Below, one piece after another: positions 34,107 through 43,027 of a DNA stretch of 64,000 bases (positions within the stretch are counted from its first letter, which is position 1; each line of letters starts with the position of its first letter). This DNA is from Acidimicrobiales bacterium (GTDB lineage: Bacteria; Actinomycetota; Acidimicrobiia; Acidimicrobiales; Poriferisodalaceae). A program made the position numbers and the translations under genes. A model generated the notes under the pieces. It was not told the DNA's origin, made no database searches, and saw only the letters and a program-made list of their open reading frames with translations. The stretch covers positions 620,001 to 684,000 of the forward strand of contig JAWKIQ010000001.1 of assembly GCA_041394185.1 (NCBI GenBank). The letters run 5' to 3'.

Positions 34107-35420
34107 ATGACTCTGGTTCTCGCCGACTGGCTGGTCACATCGGCCGACGTCGAGCCCCGGCGCGGATGGGGTGTCCGGGTGCTCGACGGCGTGGTCGACG
34201 CGGTCGGTTCCCATGCCGACCTGCGTGCGGCCCATCCCCAAGACGACGTGGTCGATGGTTCGGGTTGTGTGTTGATGCCCGGGTTCGTCAACGCTCACGT
34301 GCACATGTACGGGGTGTTGGCGCACGGCATACCGGTCGACGAGGCGCCCGATGGGTTCTGGAGCTTTCTCGACGACTACTGGTGGCCCAAGGTCGAGGAT
34401 GCTCTCGACCACGACATGATCGCGGCCGCCACCGACTGGGTGTGTGCCGAGATGTTGCGGTCGGGCACCACCACGTTCTACGACATCCTCGAAGCTCCCA
34501 ACGCGCTGCCCGGAGCGTTGCTGGCCGAGATGGAGATCGTCGAACAGCGCGGCATCCGCGGGCTGCTCAGCTTCGAGGCCACCGAGCGGGCAGGCGCCGA
34601 GGTAGCGCGGCTGGGGCTCGCCGAGAACGTCGGGCTGATCGAGGCGTCGCGCAGCTCGCAGCTGGTGTCGGGCCTCATGTGTTTCCACACCACGTTCACG
34701 TGTTCGCGCGACTACATCGAGCAAGCGTTCGGGCTGGCGGCAGACCTCGGGGTTCTGACCCACGCCCATTGCAACGAGGGTGTACACGAGGGTCTGTGGT
34801 GCGAAGAACACCTGGGTATGCGCACCCTCGAGTTCTACGAACAGATCGGCGTTGCCGGTCCGGGGTTTCTGGCCAGCCAGTGCGTGCAGCTCTCAGAGCC
34901 TGAGCGCGACATCATCGCCGGGTCTGGAATGCGCGTCAGCCACATGCCCCTCGCCAACTGCGAGGTCGGCGGCGGCATTGCGCCGGTGCCCGAGATGGTC
35001 GCGGCTGGTGTGCCGCTGGGCCTGGGCAGCGACGGCTATGTCAACGACTTCTTCGAGGTGATGCGCGGTGCGTTCCTGATACACAAGGCGCGCCTCCTCG
35101 ATCCGGGCACCATGCCGGCATCGACGGTGTTGGGCCTGGCCACCGAGGGCGGGGCACGCGCGCTTGGCCTCGACAGGGTCGGGCGCCTCGATGTGGGCTG
35201 GTCGGCCGACCTGCAGTTGGTCGACGCGGCACTGCCGACGCCCATTACTGCCCACAACCTGCACGACCAGTTGGTCCTGTGGCGCAACCACACACACGTC
35301 CGCGATGTCATGGTCGCGGGCCGGTGGCGGGTGCGAAACGGTGAGGTACTGGGTGCCGACCTCGACGCCATGCGGGCGCGCACCCACGAGCAAGCCAAAC
35401 GCCTGTGGGGAACCACATGA
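34107..35420 (+). CDS. SsnA-like amidohydrolase with altered active-site histidine
   Basis: A 437-residue amidohydrolase of the ADEAM/SsnA type. HxH is in NAHVHMYG, the strand-5 His in LTHAHCNEG and the strand-8 Asp in GLGSDGYVNDFFEVM. At the strand-6 position, where relatives carry the His of an AHxxxL motif, this protein reads LASQCVQLSE, that is, Gln. SsnA is known as a partner of xanthine-dehydrogenase-type enzymes in enterobacterial selenium-linked clusters, which agrees with the neighbours here. It is 3 bp after the Mo protein and overlaps xdhC by 4 bp. It may act on the product or substrate of the Mo protein, or no longer hydrolyse at all. Confidence 0.85.
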   Translation: MTLVLADWLVTSADVEPRRGWGVRVLDGVVDAVGSHADLRAAHPQDDVVDGSGCVLMPGFVNAHVHMYGVLAHGIPVDEAPDGFWSFLDDYWWPKVEDALDHDMIAAATDWVCAEMLRSGTTTFYDILEAPNALPGALLAEMEIVEQRGIRGLLSFEATERAGAEVARLGLAENVGLIEASRSSQLVSGLMCFHTTFTCSRDYIEQAFGLAADLGVLTHAHCNEGVHEGLWCEEHLGMRTLEFYEQIGVAGPGFLASQCVQLSEPERDIIAGSGMRVSHMPLANCEVGGGIAPVPEMVAAGVPLGLGSDGYVNDFFEVMRGAFLIHKARLLDPGTMPASTVLGLATEGGARALGLDRVGRLDVGWSADLQLVDAALPTPITAHNLHDQLVLWRNHTHVRDVMVAGRWRVRNGEVLGADLDAMRARTHEQAKRLWGTT

Positions 35421-36202
35421 GCCGCGAGATCTATGCCGAACTGCTGGCCGCGATGCAGGCGCGTCGCCCGGTCGTGCTGGCGACCGTCACCGATTCGCGA
35501 AGGTCGGTGCCCCGCCGGCCCGGGTCGAAGATGCTGGTGTACTCCGACGGAACCACCTCGGGCACCATCGGCGGGGGAGAGATGGAGGCCAGGGTCAGGG
35601 CCGAGGCAGCCGATGCGCTGGCCGAGGGTCGCCCGCGCCGGATCTCGTATGGTCTGATCGACCCCTCGGCCGGTGATCCCGGCGTGTGCGGGGGCGAAGT
35701 AGAGCTGTATTTGGAGCCCCACATGCCTCAGAGCACGGTGTACGTCATCGGCCTCGGTCACGTCGGCAAGGCGGTCATCGAGCTGGCGTCGTGGCTTGGT
35801 CATCGAGTGGTCGGCTGGGACGACCGCGCCGAGATCGCAGACGGTATTGACGACTCGGCCGACGGCGTAGACATCGTGTCTGGCGACCTCGCCGACGCAG
35901 TCGCCCGCTTCCCGATCGACGAACAGACGCGGGTGGTCATGGTCACCAGGCACACCGGCATCGATGTCGACCTGCTGCCGGTGTTGCTCGCCTCGCCGGC
36001 ACCGTACATAGGCCTCATGGGCTCGCGGAGGCGTTGGGCCAACACCCGCGGCAAGCTCGAAGCTGCGGGGCTCAGCGCAGACCAGCTCGACCGTGTGGTT
36101 TCGCCCATCGGCGTAGAGATTGCAGCCGAGACACCAGCCGAGATCGCCGTGTCGATATTGGCTCAGGTCATCGGCGACGAGCGGGGCAACGCGAATCGCT
36201 AG
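35417..36202 (+). CDS. xdhC: XdhC-family molybdenum cofactor maturation protein
   Basis: A 261-residue XdhC/CoxI-type protein. The N-terminal domain has RRSVPRRPGSKMLVYSDG and GTIGGGEMEARV; the C-terminal Rossmann domain has YVIGLGHVGKAVIELA and PAPYIGLMGSRRRW. Known XdhC proteins bind Mo cofactor and help sulfuration and insertion into xanthine-dehydrogenase-type apoenzymes. Its presence argues that the Mo protein in this operon is still loaded with cofactor in spite of losing its iron-sulfur ligands. The ATG overlaps the upstream stop codon. Confidence 0.9.
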   Translation: MSREIYAELLAAMQARRPVVLATVTDSRRSVPRRPGSKMLVYSDGTTSGTIGGGEMEARVRAEAADALAEGRPRRISYGLIDPSAGDPGVCGGEVELYLEPHMPQSTVYVIGLGHVGKAVIELASWLGHRVVGWDDRAEIADGIDDSADGVDIVSGDLADAVARFPIDEQTRVVMVTRHTGIDVDLLPVLLASPAPYIGLMGSRRRWANTRGKLEAAGLSADQLDRVVSPIGVEIAAETPAEIAVSILAQVIGDERGNANR

Positions 36203-37116
36203 CCACCGGCCTGATATTCGACGGCGCGTTGCTGCTGCGCCAGGGCCTCGGCGATGCGTTCGGCGGTCGAGTGGACCTGCTGCACGAATTGGTCGTCGAG
36301 CGGGTCGACGCCGGCCTGGACGCCGATGATGCTGGCCACCACGTTGCCGCTGACGACGACGGCGAAGTTGGTCGTTCTGTGCTGTGGCAGATCGGACGGA
36401 CGGCCGTAGGGGTCGTACATGTGGGTGCGGCTGGCACGCTCTGCAGCGAGCAGCCGACCCGTCGGCAGAGGCTCTAGGACAAGCGGACTCCAGACATCGT
36501 CTGGCCGTTCTCGCCGGCAGCGCTCAAGGATCGATGTGGCCTCCGCAGCACGCTCACCGGCCTGTTCGGCATCGTCGAAGAGTGCGATGTGCACCGCGAT
36601 CATCATCGATGGCGCGACCAAGGGCCCGAACCGGTCGAAGGCTTCAGCGGCAGCTGGACCTGGCCATCCGGTGTCCCACAGGTCGGGGCAGGAGGCGTCG
36701 GGCACCGCGAGACCGGACGTCGGCGACGGCCCCTGGGGGTCGATCTCGAATGTCGATGCCTGGGGAAGCATCGACCGGACCAGTTCGGTGCCGGTCATCG
36801 GCACCAGCGACCGGGCCAGGAATACCAGCCTGGTGTCGCCAGACTGGACGATCAGACGATCGCCATCGGCCGAGACACCCGACGCATTGCGTACCAGGGA
36901 GAAGACCCGATCGTACGAGGGCTGGTCAGGACATCCGGCTGTTTCCTCGGTTCCGATCTGGGTCCCGTCGGGGAGGGCGGCTGATATGTCTGCGCGGTCG
37001 TTGCCGGGCGTGCTGTCCGCGTCCGCGGCGGGCTGACGTACGTTTTCTGAACAGGCGCCGACCAGAGCGCCCACGGCCAACACCACGACCGCTGGAACAC
37101 ACCACCGACTGCGCAT
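36199..37116 (-). CDS. Predicted lipoprotein of unknown function
   Basis: A 305-residue protein with a clear lipoprotein signal: MRSRW, a hydrophobic stretch VPAVVVLAVGALVGAC and a lipobox ending at about Cys22, followed by an acidic, Ser/Thr/Pro-containing spacer. The mature part is not recognised. ATG at 37116 was chosen because it gives a proper signal peptide. It is convergent with xdhC and divergent from the luciferase-like gene, so it is probably an independent unit at the cell surface. Confidence 0.8.
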   Translation of the reverse strand: MRSRWCVPAVVVLAVGALVGACSENVRQPAADADSTPGNDRADISAALPDGTQIGTEETAGCPDQPSYDRVFSLVRNASGVSADGDRLIVQSGDTRLVFLARSLVPMTGTELVRSMLPQASTFEIDPQGPSPTSGLAVPDASCPDLWDTGWPGPAAAEAFDRFGPLVAPSMMIAVHIALFDDAEQAGERAAEATSILERCRRERPDDVWSPLVLEPLPTGRLLAAERASRTHMYDPYGRPSDLPQHRTTNFAVVVSGNVVASIIGVQAGVDPLDDQFVQQVHSTAERIAEALAQQQRAVEYQAGG

Positions 37117-37140
37117 GCGCCAAAAGCTACTCTCGGGCGC

Positions 37141-38088
37141 GTGAAGCTGTCGCTGAACGTCATTCCCGAATGCCCACTGGACGAGATCGTCGCCTTGGCC
37201 GTGCATGCAGAGGAGGTCGGCTTCGACCGGTGTTGGGTGTACGACGAGGGGCTGGTGACCCGCGACGTCTACGTCTCCATGGCGGCGATCGCGGCTGCCA
37301 CTTCGCGACTGCAGGTGGGCCCGGGTATCACCAACCCCTATACCCGCCACCCGGCCCAGACCGCTTCGGCGGTGGCCAGTCTCGACGAGATGTCGGGGGG
37401 ACGGGCCTTTCTGGGAATTGGCGCAGGCGGCTCGTTGACGCTCGACCCCATCGGTGTGGCCAGGTCTCGTCCGCTGACAGCGGTACGCGAAACCATCGAG
37501 ATCGCTCGTTCGCTGTTCTCAGGCCAGAGGGTCGATCATGAGGGTTCGTTCGCGCAGCTGAGGTCGGCGGCGATGGCATATGGCCGGCCCGACATCGAGA
37601 TCTGGCTCGCCGGTCGAGGTCCCAAGATGTTGGCGCTTGGCGGTGAGCTCGCCGATGGCGTCATGCTCGACTTCATCCATCGGCCCAGCATCGGCGAGTA
37701 CGTCGAACGAATCCGGGCCGCCAACCCCGGGGCGCGCATCTGCTATTCGACGGCGGTCGTGACCGACGAGGACGACCTCGAGTTCGTCAGGCCCCACATG
37801 ACCTACCGCCTCGTCGATGCACCCCAGCCGGTCAAGGATGCGATCGGTCTCACCGACGCCGATGCCGACCGCATCCGGGCTGCGATGTCCGGCGGTCTCG
37901 AGGCTGCTGCCCAACACGTCCGCGACGAATGGGTCGAGCCGTTCATCTTCCGCGGCAAGGTGCAACAGATCCGAGCCGAACTGGCGGGCGTCCTGGCGGC
38001 ACACGACATCGAGGAGTTCCTGTTGCCCATGTTCGACATGGCCGATCAACACGCCTACCTGAACCGCATCGCGCGGGCGCTGCGCTGA
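37141..38088 (+). CDS. Luciferase-like F420-dependent oxidoreductase, Mer-like
   Basis: A 315-residue luciferase-like protein from a GTG start: SLNVIPECPLDEIVALAV, CWVYDEGLVTRDVYVSMAA, PGITNPYTRHPAQTASAVAS, GRAFLGIGAGGSL and IWLAGRGPKMLALGGELADGV. It is the fourth member of this family here and shares the TNPYTRHPA motif with two others. It precedes the fused aconitase X by 4 bp and is probably co-transcribed with it, which suggests that an F420-linked redox step and a dehydratase act in sequence. Confidence 0.87.
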   Translation: MKLSLNVIPECPLDEIVALAVHAEEVGFDRCWVYDEGLVTRDVYVSMAAIAAATSRLQVGPGITNPYTRHPAQTASAVASLDEMSGGRAFLGIGAGGSLTLDPIGVARSRPLTAVRETIEIARSLFSGQRVDHEGSFAQLRSAAMAYGRPDIEIWLAGRGPKMLALGGELADGVMLDFIHRPSIGEYVERIRAANPGARICYSTAVVTDEDDLEFVRPHMTYRLVDAPQPVKDAIGLTDADADRIRAAMSGGLEAAAQHVRDEWVEPFIFRGKVQQIRAELAGVLAAHDIEEFLLPMFDMADQHAYLNRIARALR

Positions 38089-38092
38089 TTCG

Positions 38093-39766
38093 ATGGGCGA
38101 ACTGGTTGTGGCGGGTGAGGTCGCCGGCAACGTATTGGTGTGTGACGAGGGCCTCAGCTTCTGGGGTGGCGTCGATCCGGCGACCGGCGAAATCGTCGAC
38201 GCGCATCATCCGCAGCGCGGTCAGGTGGTCGCCGGTCGGGTTCTGATGATGCCAACCACCCGCGGGTCTTGTACCGGCAGCGGCGTGTTGCTCGAGCTGG
38301 CGTTCAGGAACGTCGCCCCGGCGATGCTGGTGTTTCGTGAAGCCGAAGACGTCGTCACCCTCGGCTCGGTCGTGGCATCGAATCTGTTTGGGTTGTCGAT
38401 TCCCGTCGTTCGGCTGACGGCGGGCGAGTATCACCGCTTGGCGCAGGCATCGACCGCCCGTCTGAGCGGAACCAGGCTCGAGGCCGACGGGGTAGGCGTC
38501 GACCTGACCGTAGTGTCGACCGACGACATCGAGCTGAGCGAAGCCGACCAGGCGATGTTGGCAGGCGATCGTGGCGAGGCCGTCAAGGTCGCGATGCAAA
38601 CCGTGTGTGCCATGGCGGCTTCGCAGAAGGCCGCCAGGCTGATCGACATCACCCGGGTTCACATCGACGGGTGCATCTATGCCAGCCCATCGTTTCTGAC
38701 CTTCGCCCGCAAGATGGCCGACCTGGGCGGACGGGTCAGTGTGCCCACCACGATGAACGCGATCTCCGTCGACCACGCCAACTGGCGGGCCCAGGGTGTG
38801 GCCGAGGAGTTCGGGGTTGCGGCCGCGGGTCTGGCCGACGCGTATGTCGAGATGGGGGCTAAGCCCAGCTTCACCTGCGCCCCCTATCTGCTCGGCGACG
38901 ATCCAGGCTTGGGCGAGGAGATTGCCTGGGCCGAGTCGAACGCTGTTGTTTACGCCAACTCTGTGCTGGGTGCGCGCACCGTCAAGCATCCAGACTTTCT
39001 CGATCTGTGCATTGCGATCACCGGTCGGGCTCCGCAGTCGGGCGTGTACATCGACGCCAACCGCGCCCCGCGGCGCATCGTCGAGGTGGCCCAGCCCGAG
39101 GGCGCCGACGACTCGTTCTGGCCGATGCTGGGCTGGCTGGTGGGTCAGGCGGCCCCAGACCGTATTCCGCTGGTGGTGGGGCTCGAACGTTCGGCTCCGT
39201 CGGCTGACGACCTCAAGGCGATGTGTGCAGCGTTCGGTACGACATCGGCGGCGCCGATGCTTCACATCGCCGGGGTGACCCCCGAAGCCGACCTGGAACC
39301 GGTCTCCGATGCCGACAGGGTTGAGGCGACCGCCGACGACTTCGAGGACCTGTGGCGGCGCTTCAACAGCGGCTCGTCCGAGGTCGACCTGGTGGCTCTT
39401 GGCAGCCCGCACATGTCGCAGAGCGAATGCGACATGCTTGCCGTGTTGTTGAACGGGCGGCAGGTGGTGGTCGACACGGTGGTGACGCTGGGCCGGGCCA
39501 CCCTCGAGGCCATCGCCGGTTCGGGTACTCATGCTCGCCTCACCGGCTGCGGTGTGCGTATCGTCAGCGACCTGTGCTGGTGCTCGATCTCCGAGCCCGT
39601 CTTTCCGCCCTCTGCGAGGGTGCTGATGACCAACTCTGGCAAGTACGCCCACTATGCACCCGGGCTGTCGGGCCGCCAGGTTCGCTTCGGCAGCCTCGCA
39701 CAGTGCGTCGCGGCAGCGGTCGAGGGTAGAGCACCATCTACGCCGCCAGGGTGGCTGTCGGGCTGA
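38093..39766 (+). CDS. Aconitase X, small (DUF126) and large (DUF521) parts fused
   Basis: A 557-residue protein. Residues 1-130 match the swivelling DUF126 part (GEIVDAHHPQRGQVVAGRVL, MMPTTRGSCTGSGVLLEL). Residues ~145-557 match the DUF521 large part (HIDGCIYASPSFLTFARKM, VPTTMNAISVDHANW, PSFTCAPYLLGDDP, VYANSVLGARTV). Characterised aconitase X enzymes are iron-sulfur dehydratases of cis-3-hydroxy-L-proline (bacteria) or phosphomevalonate (archaea). Hydroxyproline dehydration is the likelier role in a bacterium, and a proline-catabolic putA lies elsewhere in the window, although far away. Overall length agrees with fused family members. Confidence 0.88.
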   Translation: MGELVVAGEVAGNVLVCDEGLSFWGGVDPATGEIVDAHHPQRGQVVAGRVLMMPTTRGSCTGSGVLLELAFRNVAPAMLVFREAEDVVTLGSVVASNLFGLSIPVVRLTAGEYHRLAQASTARLSGTRLEADGVGVDLTVVSTDDIELSEADQAMLAGDRGEAVKVAMQTVCAMAASQKAARLIDITRVHIDGCIYASPSFLTFARKMADLGGRVSVPTTMNAISVDHANWRAQGVAEEFGVAAAGLADAYVEMGAKPSFTCAPYLLGDDPGLGEEIAWAESNAVVYANSVLGARTVKHPDFLDLCIAITGRAPQSGVYIDANRAPRRIVEVAQPEGADDSFWPMLGWLVGQAAPDRIPLVVGLERSAPSADDLKAMCAAFGTTSAAPMLHIAGVTPEADLEPVSDADRVEATADDFEDLWRRFNSGSSEVDLVALGSPHMSQSECDMLAVLLNGRQVVVDTVVTLGRATLEAIAGSGTHARLTGCGVRIVSDLCWCSISEPVFPPSARVLMTNSGKYAHYAPGLSGRQVRFGSLAQCVAAAVEGRAPSTPPGWLSG

Positions 39767-39817
39767 TCGCCAGCGGGTGTTGTTGCCCACCCTGCGGCAC
39801 TGTGGAACGCTCGTGCG

Positions 39818-41584
39818 ATGGCACAACACGACATCGTGATCAAGGGTGGAACCATCGTCGACGGCACTGGTGCCGATGCGTTCGTGGGCGACGTCGGCAT
39901 CGACGGCACGCACATCACTGCCGTCGGTGGCAAGTTGACGGGCCGCAGCGAGATCGACGCCGATGGAGCCATCGTGACTCCGGGATGGGTAGATGTGCAC
40001 ACCCACTTCGACGGGCAGGTCACCTGGGACGACCAGATGGATCCGTCGTTCTCGAACGGTGTCACAACACTGGTCATGGGCAACTGTGGGGTCGGCTTTG
40101 CTCCGTGCCGCCCGGGCGAGGAGCAGACCCTCATCGAGCTGATGGAGGGGGTCGAGGACATCCCGGGTTCGGCCCTTTCGGTGGGCGTTCCGTGGGGTGA
40201 GTGGGAGACCTTCGGGCAGTACCTCGACTTCCTGGGTGGACGTGAGTATGCCCTCGACGTCGCGGCGCAGATCGCGCACGGCGCGGTGCGCTTCAACGTG
40301 ATGGGCGAGCGCGGCATTCGTGACGAGGACGCCACCGCCGAGGACCTCCAAGCCATGCGGACGCTGGTGGAACAGGCGGTCCGTGCCGGAGCTGTCGGAT
40401 GTTCGACGTCGCGCACGGTGTTCCACCGCAGCATCGACGGAACTCCGGTGCCTGGCACCTTTGCTGCCGATGTCGAGCTGATGGCCTTGGCTCAGGGCAT
40501 GGCTGCGGGCGGGGGAGGTGTGTTCGAGGCCATCACCTCGCAGTCGATCGGCCTGATGGAGCGGTTTGGTGGTGACCGTTTCACCCAGGACCACGAGCTC
40601 GACCTGCTTCGGCGTCTGTCGGTGGCGACCGGGCAGAAGGTGACGTTCACGACCGTTCAGAGCAGGGACTTCCCCGAGGCCTGGCGCGAAGCCTTGTCGT
40701 ATTGCGCGCAGGCCAATGCTGCCGGCGCGCAGATGTTTCCCCAGGTCGCTTCTAGGCCTGTGGGGCTGTTGTCGATGTTGGCCGGGTACCACCCGTTCAT
40801 GCGGCACCGGGTCTATCTCGAAGAGCTGGCCCATCTGCCGGTGCCCGAGAGGGCGGCGGCGATGCGGGGTGAGGGGATGCGCCAGCGAGTGCTGGCTTCT
40901 GACATTGTGCCTCCCGAGCTGCCCGGCTCGATGGAGGCGCTGGCGTTGGACCTGGCCGCGGCGGTTCCGATCATGTATGTGGTGGACGATGTCGTCGACT
41001 ACGAGCCTGGTCCCGACAAGATGATCGGGTCGATAGCGGCCAGCAGAGGGGTGACCCCCGATGAGGCCATGTACGACCACCTGGCCCAGGGCGATGGGTC
41101 GAATGTGGTCGCCCTGTTGGGTGCCGGTTATGTCGACGGCAATCTCGACGCAGTGCGAACGATGCTGACCGACCCCACTACCGTCGTGGGTCTGGCCGAT
41201 GCCGGCGCACACGTGAAGATCATCTGCGACGGCTCGTCACCGTCGACCCAGCTGACCCATTGGGGGCGTGATCGCAGCCGGGGCCAGCGGATTGCCATCG
41301 AGGCGCTGGTTCACAAGCAGACCGGCCGCAACGCAGACCTCTATGGGTTCGCCGACCGCGGCAGGTTGATGCCCGGTTTGAGGGCCGACATCAATGTGAT
41401 CGACCTGGACCGCCTGACCGTGCGGCGACCCCGAGCCCACGCCGACCTTCCGGATGGTTCGGTTCGTCTGCTGCAACCGGTGGAGGGGTACCTGGCCACG
41501 CTTGTCGCTGGAACCCGGACACGGGCCGACGATCGAGACACCGGCGAGCGTCCCGGTCGGCTCGTTCGTGGTGGCGCGACTTGA
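39818..41584 (+). CDS. D-aminoacylase/N-acyl-amino-acid deacylase-type amidohydrolase
   Basis: A 588-residue amidohydrolase. Seen are IVIKGGTIVDGTGADAFVGD, the metal motif VDVHTHFDGQVTWD, the family-typical MGNCGVGFAPCRPG, GLADAGAHVKIICDG with the strand-8 Asp, and a C-terminal sandwich (LMPGLRADINVIDLD). Relatives remove acyl groups from N-acyl-D-amino acids or open related cyclic amides. It follows aconitase X by 51 bp on the same strand and may belong to the same catabolic unit. The substrate is unknown. Confidence 0.88.
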   Translation: MAQHDIVIKGGTIVDGTGADAFVGDVGIDGTHITAVGGKLTGRSEIDADGAIVTPGWVDVHTHFDGQVTWDDQMDPSFSNGVTTLVMGNCGVGFAPCRPGEEQTLIELMEGVEDIPGSALSVGVPWGEWETFGQYLDFLGGREYALDVAAQIAHGAVRFNVMGERGIRDEDATAEDLQAMRTLVEQAVRAGAVGCSTSRTVFHRSIDGTPVPGTFAADVELMALAQGMAAGGGGVFEAITSQSIGLMERFGGDRFTQDHELDLLRRLSVATGQKVTFTTVQSRDFPEAWREALSYCAQANAAGAQMFPQVASRPVGLLSMLAGYHPFMRHRVYLEELAHLPVPERAAAMRGEGMRQRVLASDIVPPELPGSMEALALDLAAAVPIMYVVDDVVDYEPGPDKMIGSIAASRGVTPDEAMYDHLAQGDGSNVVALLGAGYVDGNLDAVRTMLTDPTTVVGLADAGAHVKIICDGSSPSTQLTHWGRDRSRGQRIAIEALVHKQTGRNADLYGFADRGRLMPGLRADINVIDLDRLTVRRPRAHADLPDGSVRLLQPVEGYLATLVAGTRTRADDRDTGERPGRLVRGGAT

Positions 41585-41627
41585 CGATCGTGCGTTCCCG
41601 GGCCGGTTCTTGCCGCCGGTTCGGCCG

Positions 41628-42923
41628 CTAGCCAACTCGTGCGGTTTGGTTTGGCGATTTGTCGGCCGGCTTTCGTCTTCGTGGTGGTGGTTTGGTCCAT
41701 TTGCTGACGACGGTGCCGTGGGCGTCTTGGAGTTGCCAGTGGTCTGGCGTGTCTCCCATGACCAGGCGGTTGCCGTTTTGGTGGAGCCGGTCGTGGTGGT
41801 GCGGGCACAACAGCGCCAGGTTGTCGAGGTCGGTCGATCCGCCGTGTTCGCGATGATGCAGATGATGGGCCTCGCAGCGTTGGGCTTCGGTGTTGCAGTG
41901 CCGCCAGCGGCATGTCCCATCTCGGACGGCTAGGGCCAGCTTCTGTGTCGGTGTGGCGTATTCGACGTCGTAGGCCAGATCCAAAAGGCGCCTGTCGGCT
42001 TGTTGGTACCAGGCGTTGATCTGGGCCCGGCACAACATCCCACGAGCGATCGATCCCGGCACCTGGGCGCCGTCGATCGTGTAGGCCAGCCCGTCGGGCC
42101 TTTCGAGTTGGTCGATGTCGACGATCAGGTTCACACAACCCGCAGCCTTCTGCCTAACGCCCTCGGTCGGGTCGGCTTGGTCGGCTGCTGGTAGGAGGCC
42201 GTCTGTGAGCATGCTTGCGATCACGTCTGCACCACGCTGCTGGTGGCTGCGACGCTTACTGGGGTCTGTGATGGTTCGCATGTCGTGATGAAAGGCAGCA
42301 CGCTCGCGTCGGTCGTATTCGGCTTTCAACGCCGCGCCAGTGACTGGGTCGAGGGTGGCGGTGAACCAGATCATGTCTTCGTTGTCGATGCCACACGACC
42401 CTCGCCTGCGCCTGCGTTGACGGGCCAGGCGCTCTTCGGGGTTTTCGCGGGTTTGTTCGCGTTCGGCCTCGCGAACCGCCGCCCTGGTCTCATCCGCCGA
42501 CTGGGTAATGGCTTCTGCGAGCAGGCGGGCTTTGATTTCGTCGGGTAGGTCGGTGTTGGTCAGGTAGTCGGCCTGTTCGGAGTTGATGTCTCCGGCTTCC
42601 AACGCCTCGGCAACATCAGGATTGGTGGACAGTCGCTGTGACCTGGCCTCTGCTTCGCGTTGGGCCTTACGCGACGGAGCAGGAGGCCCAGGATCGGGTG
42701 CACCCTGGGACTCGGACTCCGAGTCAGCTTCAGCGTCAGGTTCTTTGCCTTTGCGGTTCGCGGCCCTCTGCCGGGCCTTGGTCAGAGCGTGCAGCAAACG
42801 AGCCTCGTGACCATCCAATCGGGCACGCACACGACGAACACCACCAAGCTCGGCCTCGAGCCCGGCCACATCCATCACCTCTAGTTCGTCGGCGCCGCTC
42901 AGCACCACCCGCACCTCTGTCAC
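41628..42923 (-). CDS. DUF222/13E12-family HNH endonuclease-like protein
   Basis: A 431-residue protein with an N-terminal DUF222 region, an Arg/Glu-rich linker and a C-terminal HNH nuclease domain: CRWRHCNTEAQRCEAHHLHH and LDNLALLCPHHHDRLHQNG, with two CxxC-like pairs and the His-Asn-His metal site. This family is repeated in actinobacterial genomes and is often linked to mobile DNA; its biological role is poorly known. A GTG at 42923 gives a normal N terminus; ATG further upstream is possible. No repeats or attachment sites were seen around it. Confidence 0.85.
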   Translation of the reverse strand: MTEVRVVLSGADELEVMDVAGLEAELGGVRRVRARLDGHEARLLHALTKARQRAANRKGKEPDAEADSESESQGAPDPGPPAPSRKAQREAEARSQRLSTNPDVAEALEAGDINSEQADYLTNTDLPDEIKARLLAEAITQSADETRAAVREAEREQTRENPEERLARQRRRRRGSCGIDNEDMIWFTATLDPVTGAALKAEYDRRERAAFHHDMRTITDPSKRRSHQQRGADVIASMLTDGLLPAADQADPTEGVRQKAAGCVNLIVDIDQLERPDGLAYTIDGAQVPGSIARGMLCRAQINAWYQQADRRLLDLAYDVEYATPTQKLALAVRDGTCRWRHCNTEAQRCEAHHLHHREHGGSTDLDNLALLCPHHHDRLHQNGNRLVMGDTPDHWQLQDAHGTVVSKWTKPPPRRRKPADKSPNQTARVG

Positions 42924-43027
42924 GCCACAAACCCTAAACAGGGGGTGGGACACCCGACCCAGCATCAACCAGACAACAGAACAGAAACCCCAGTTGTCGC
43001 TAAGAGCCGGACGCGAAGACCCACCAA

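Noticed and set aside
32904..34811. A 635-codon minus-strand frame
   Set aside because: Antisense shadow of the molybdenum protein and the SsnA-like amidohydrolase; no domain motif in its translation.
37943..41212. A 1089-codon open frame on the minus strand
   Set aside because: It is antisense to the luciferase-like gene, aconitase X and the D-aminoacylase-type gene, all of which have clear family motifs. Its translation is His/Gly/Arg-rich with no recognisable domain. GC-rich codon bias alone keeps such antisense frames open.
41628..42923. HNH protein as a homing endonuclease or intron/mobile-element core
   Set aside because: It is a free-standing DUF222/HNH protein with no interrupted host gene, flanking direct repeats, attachment site or other mobile genes nearby.
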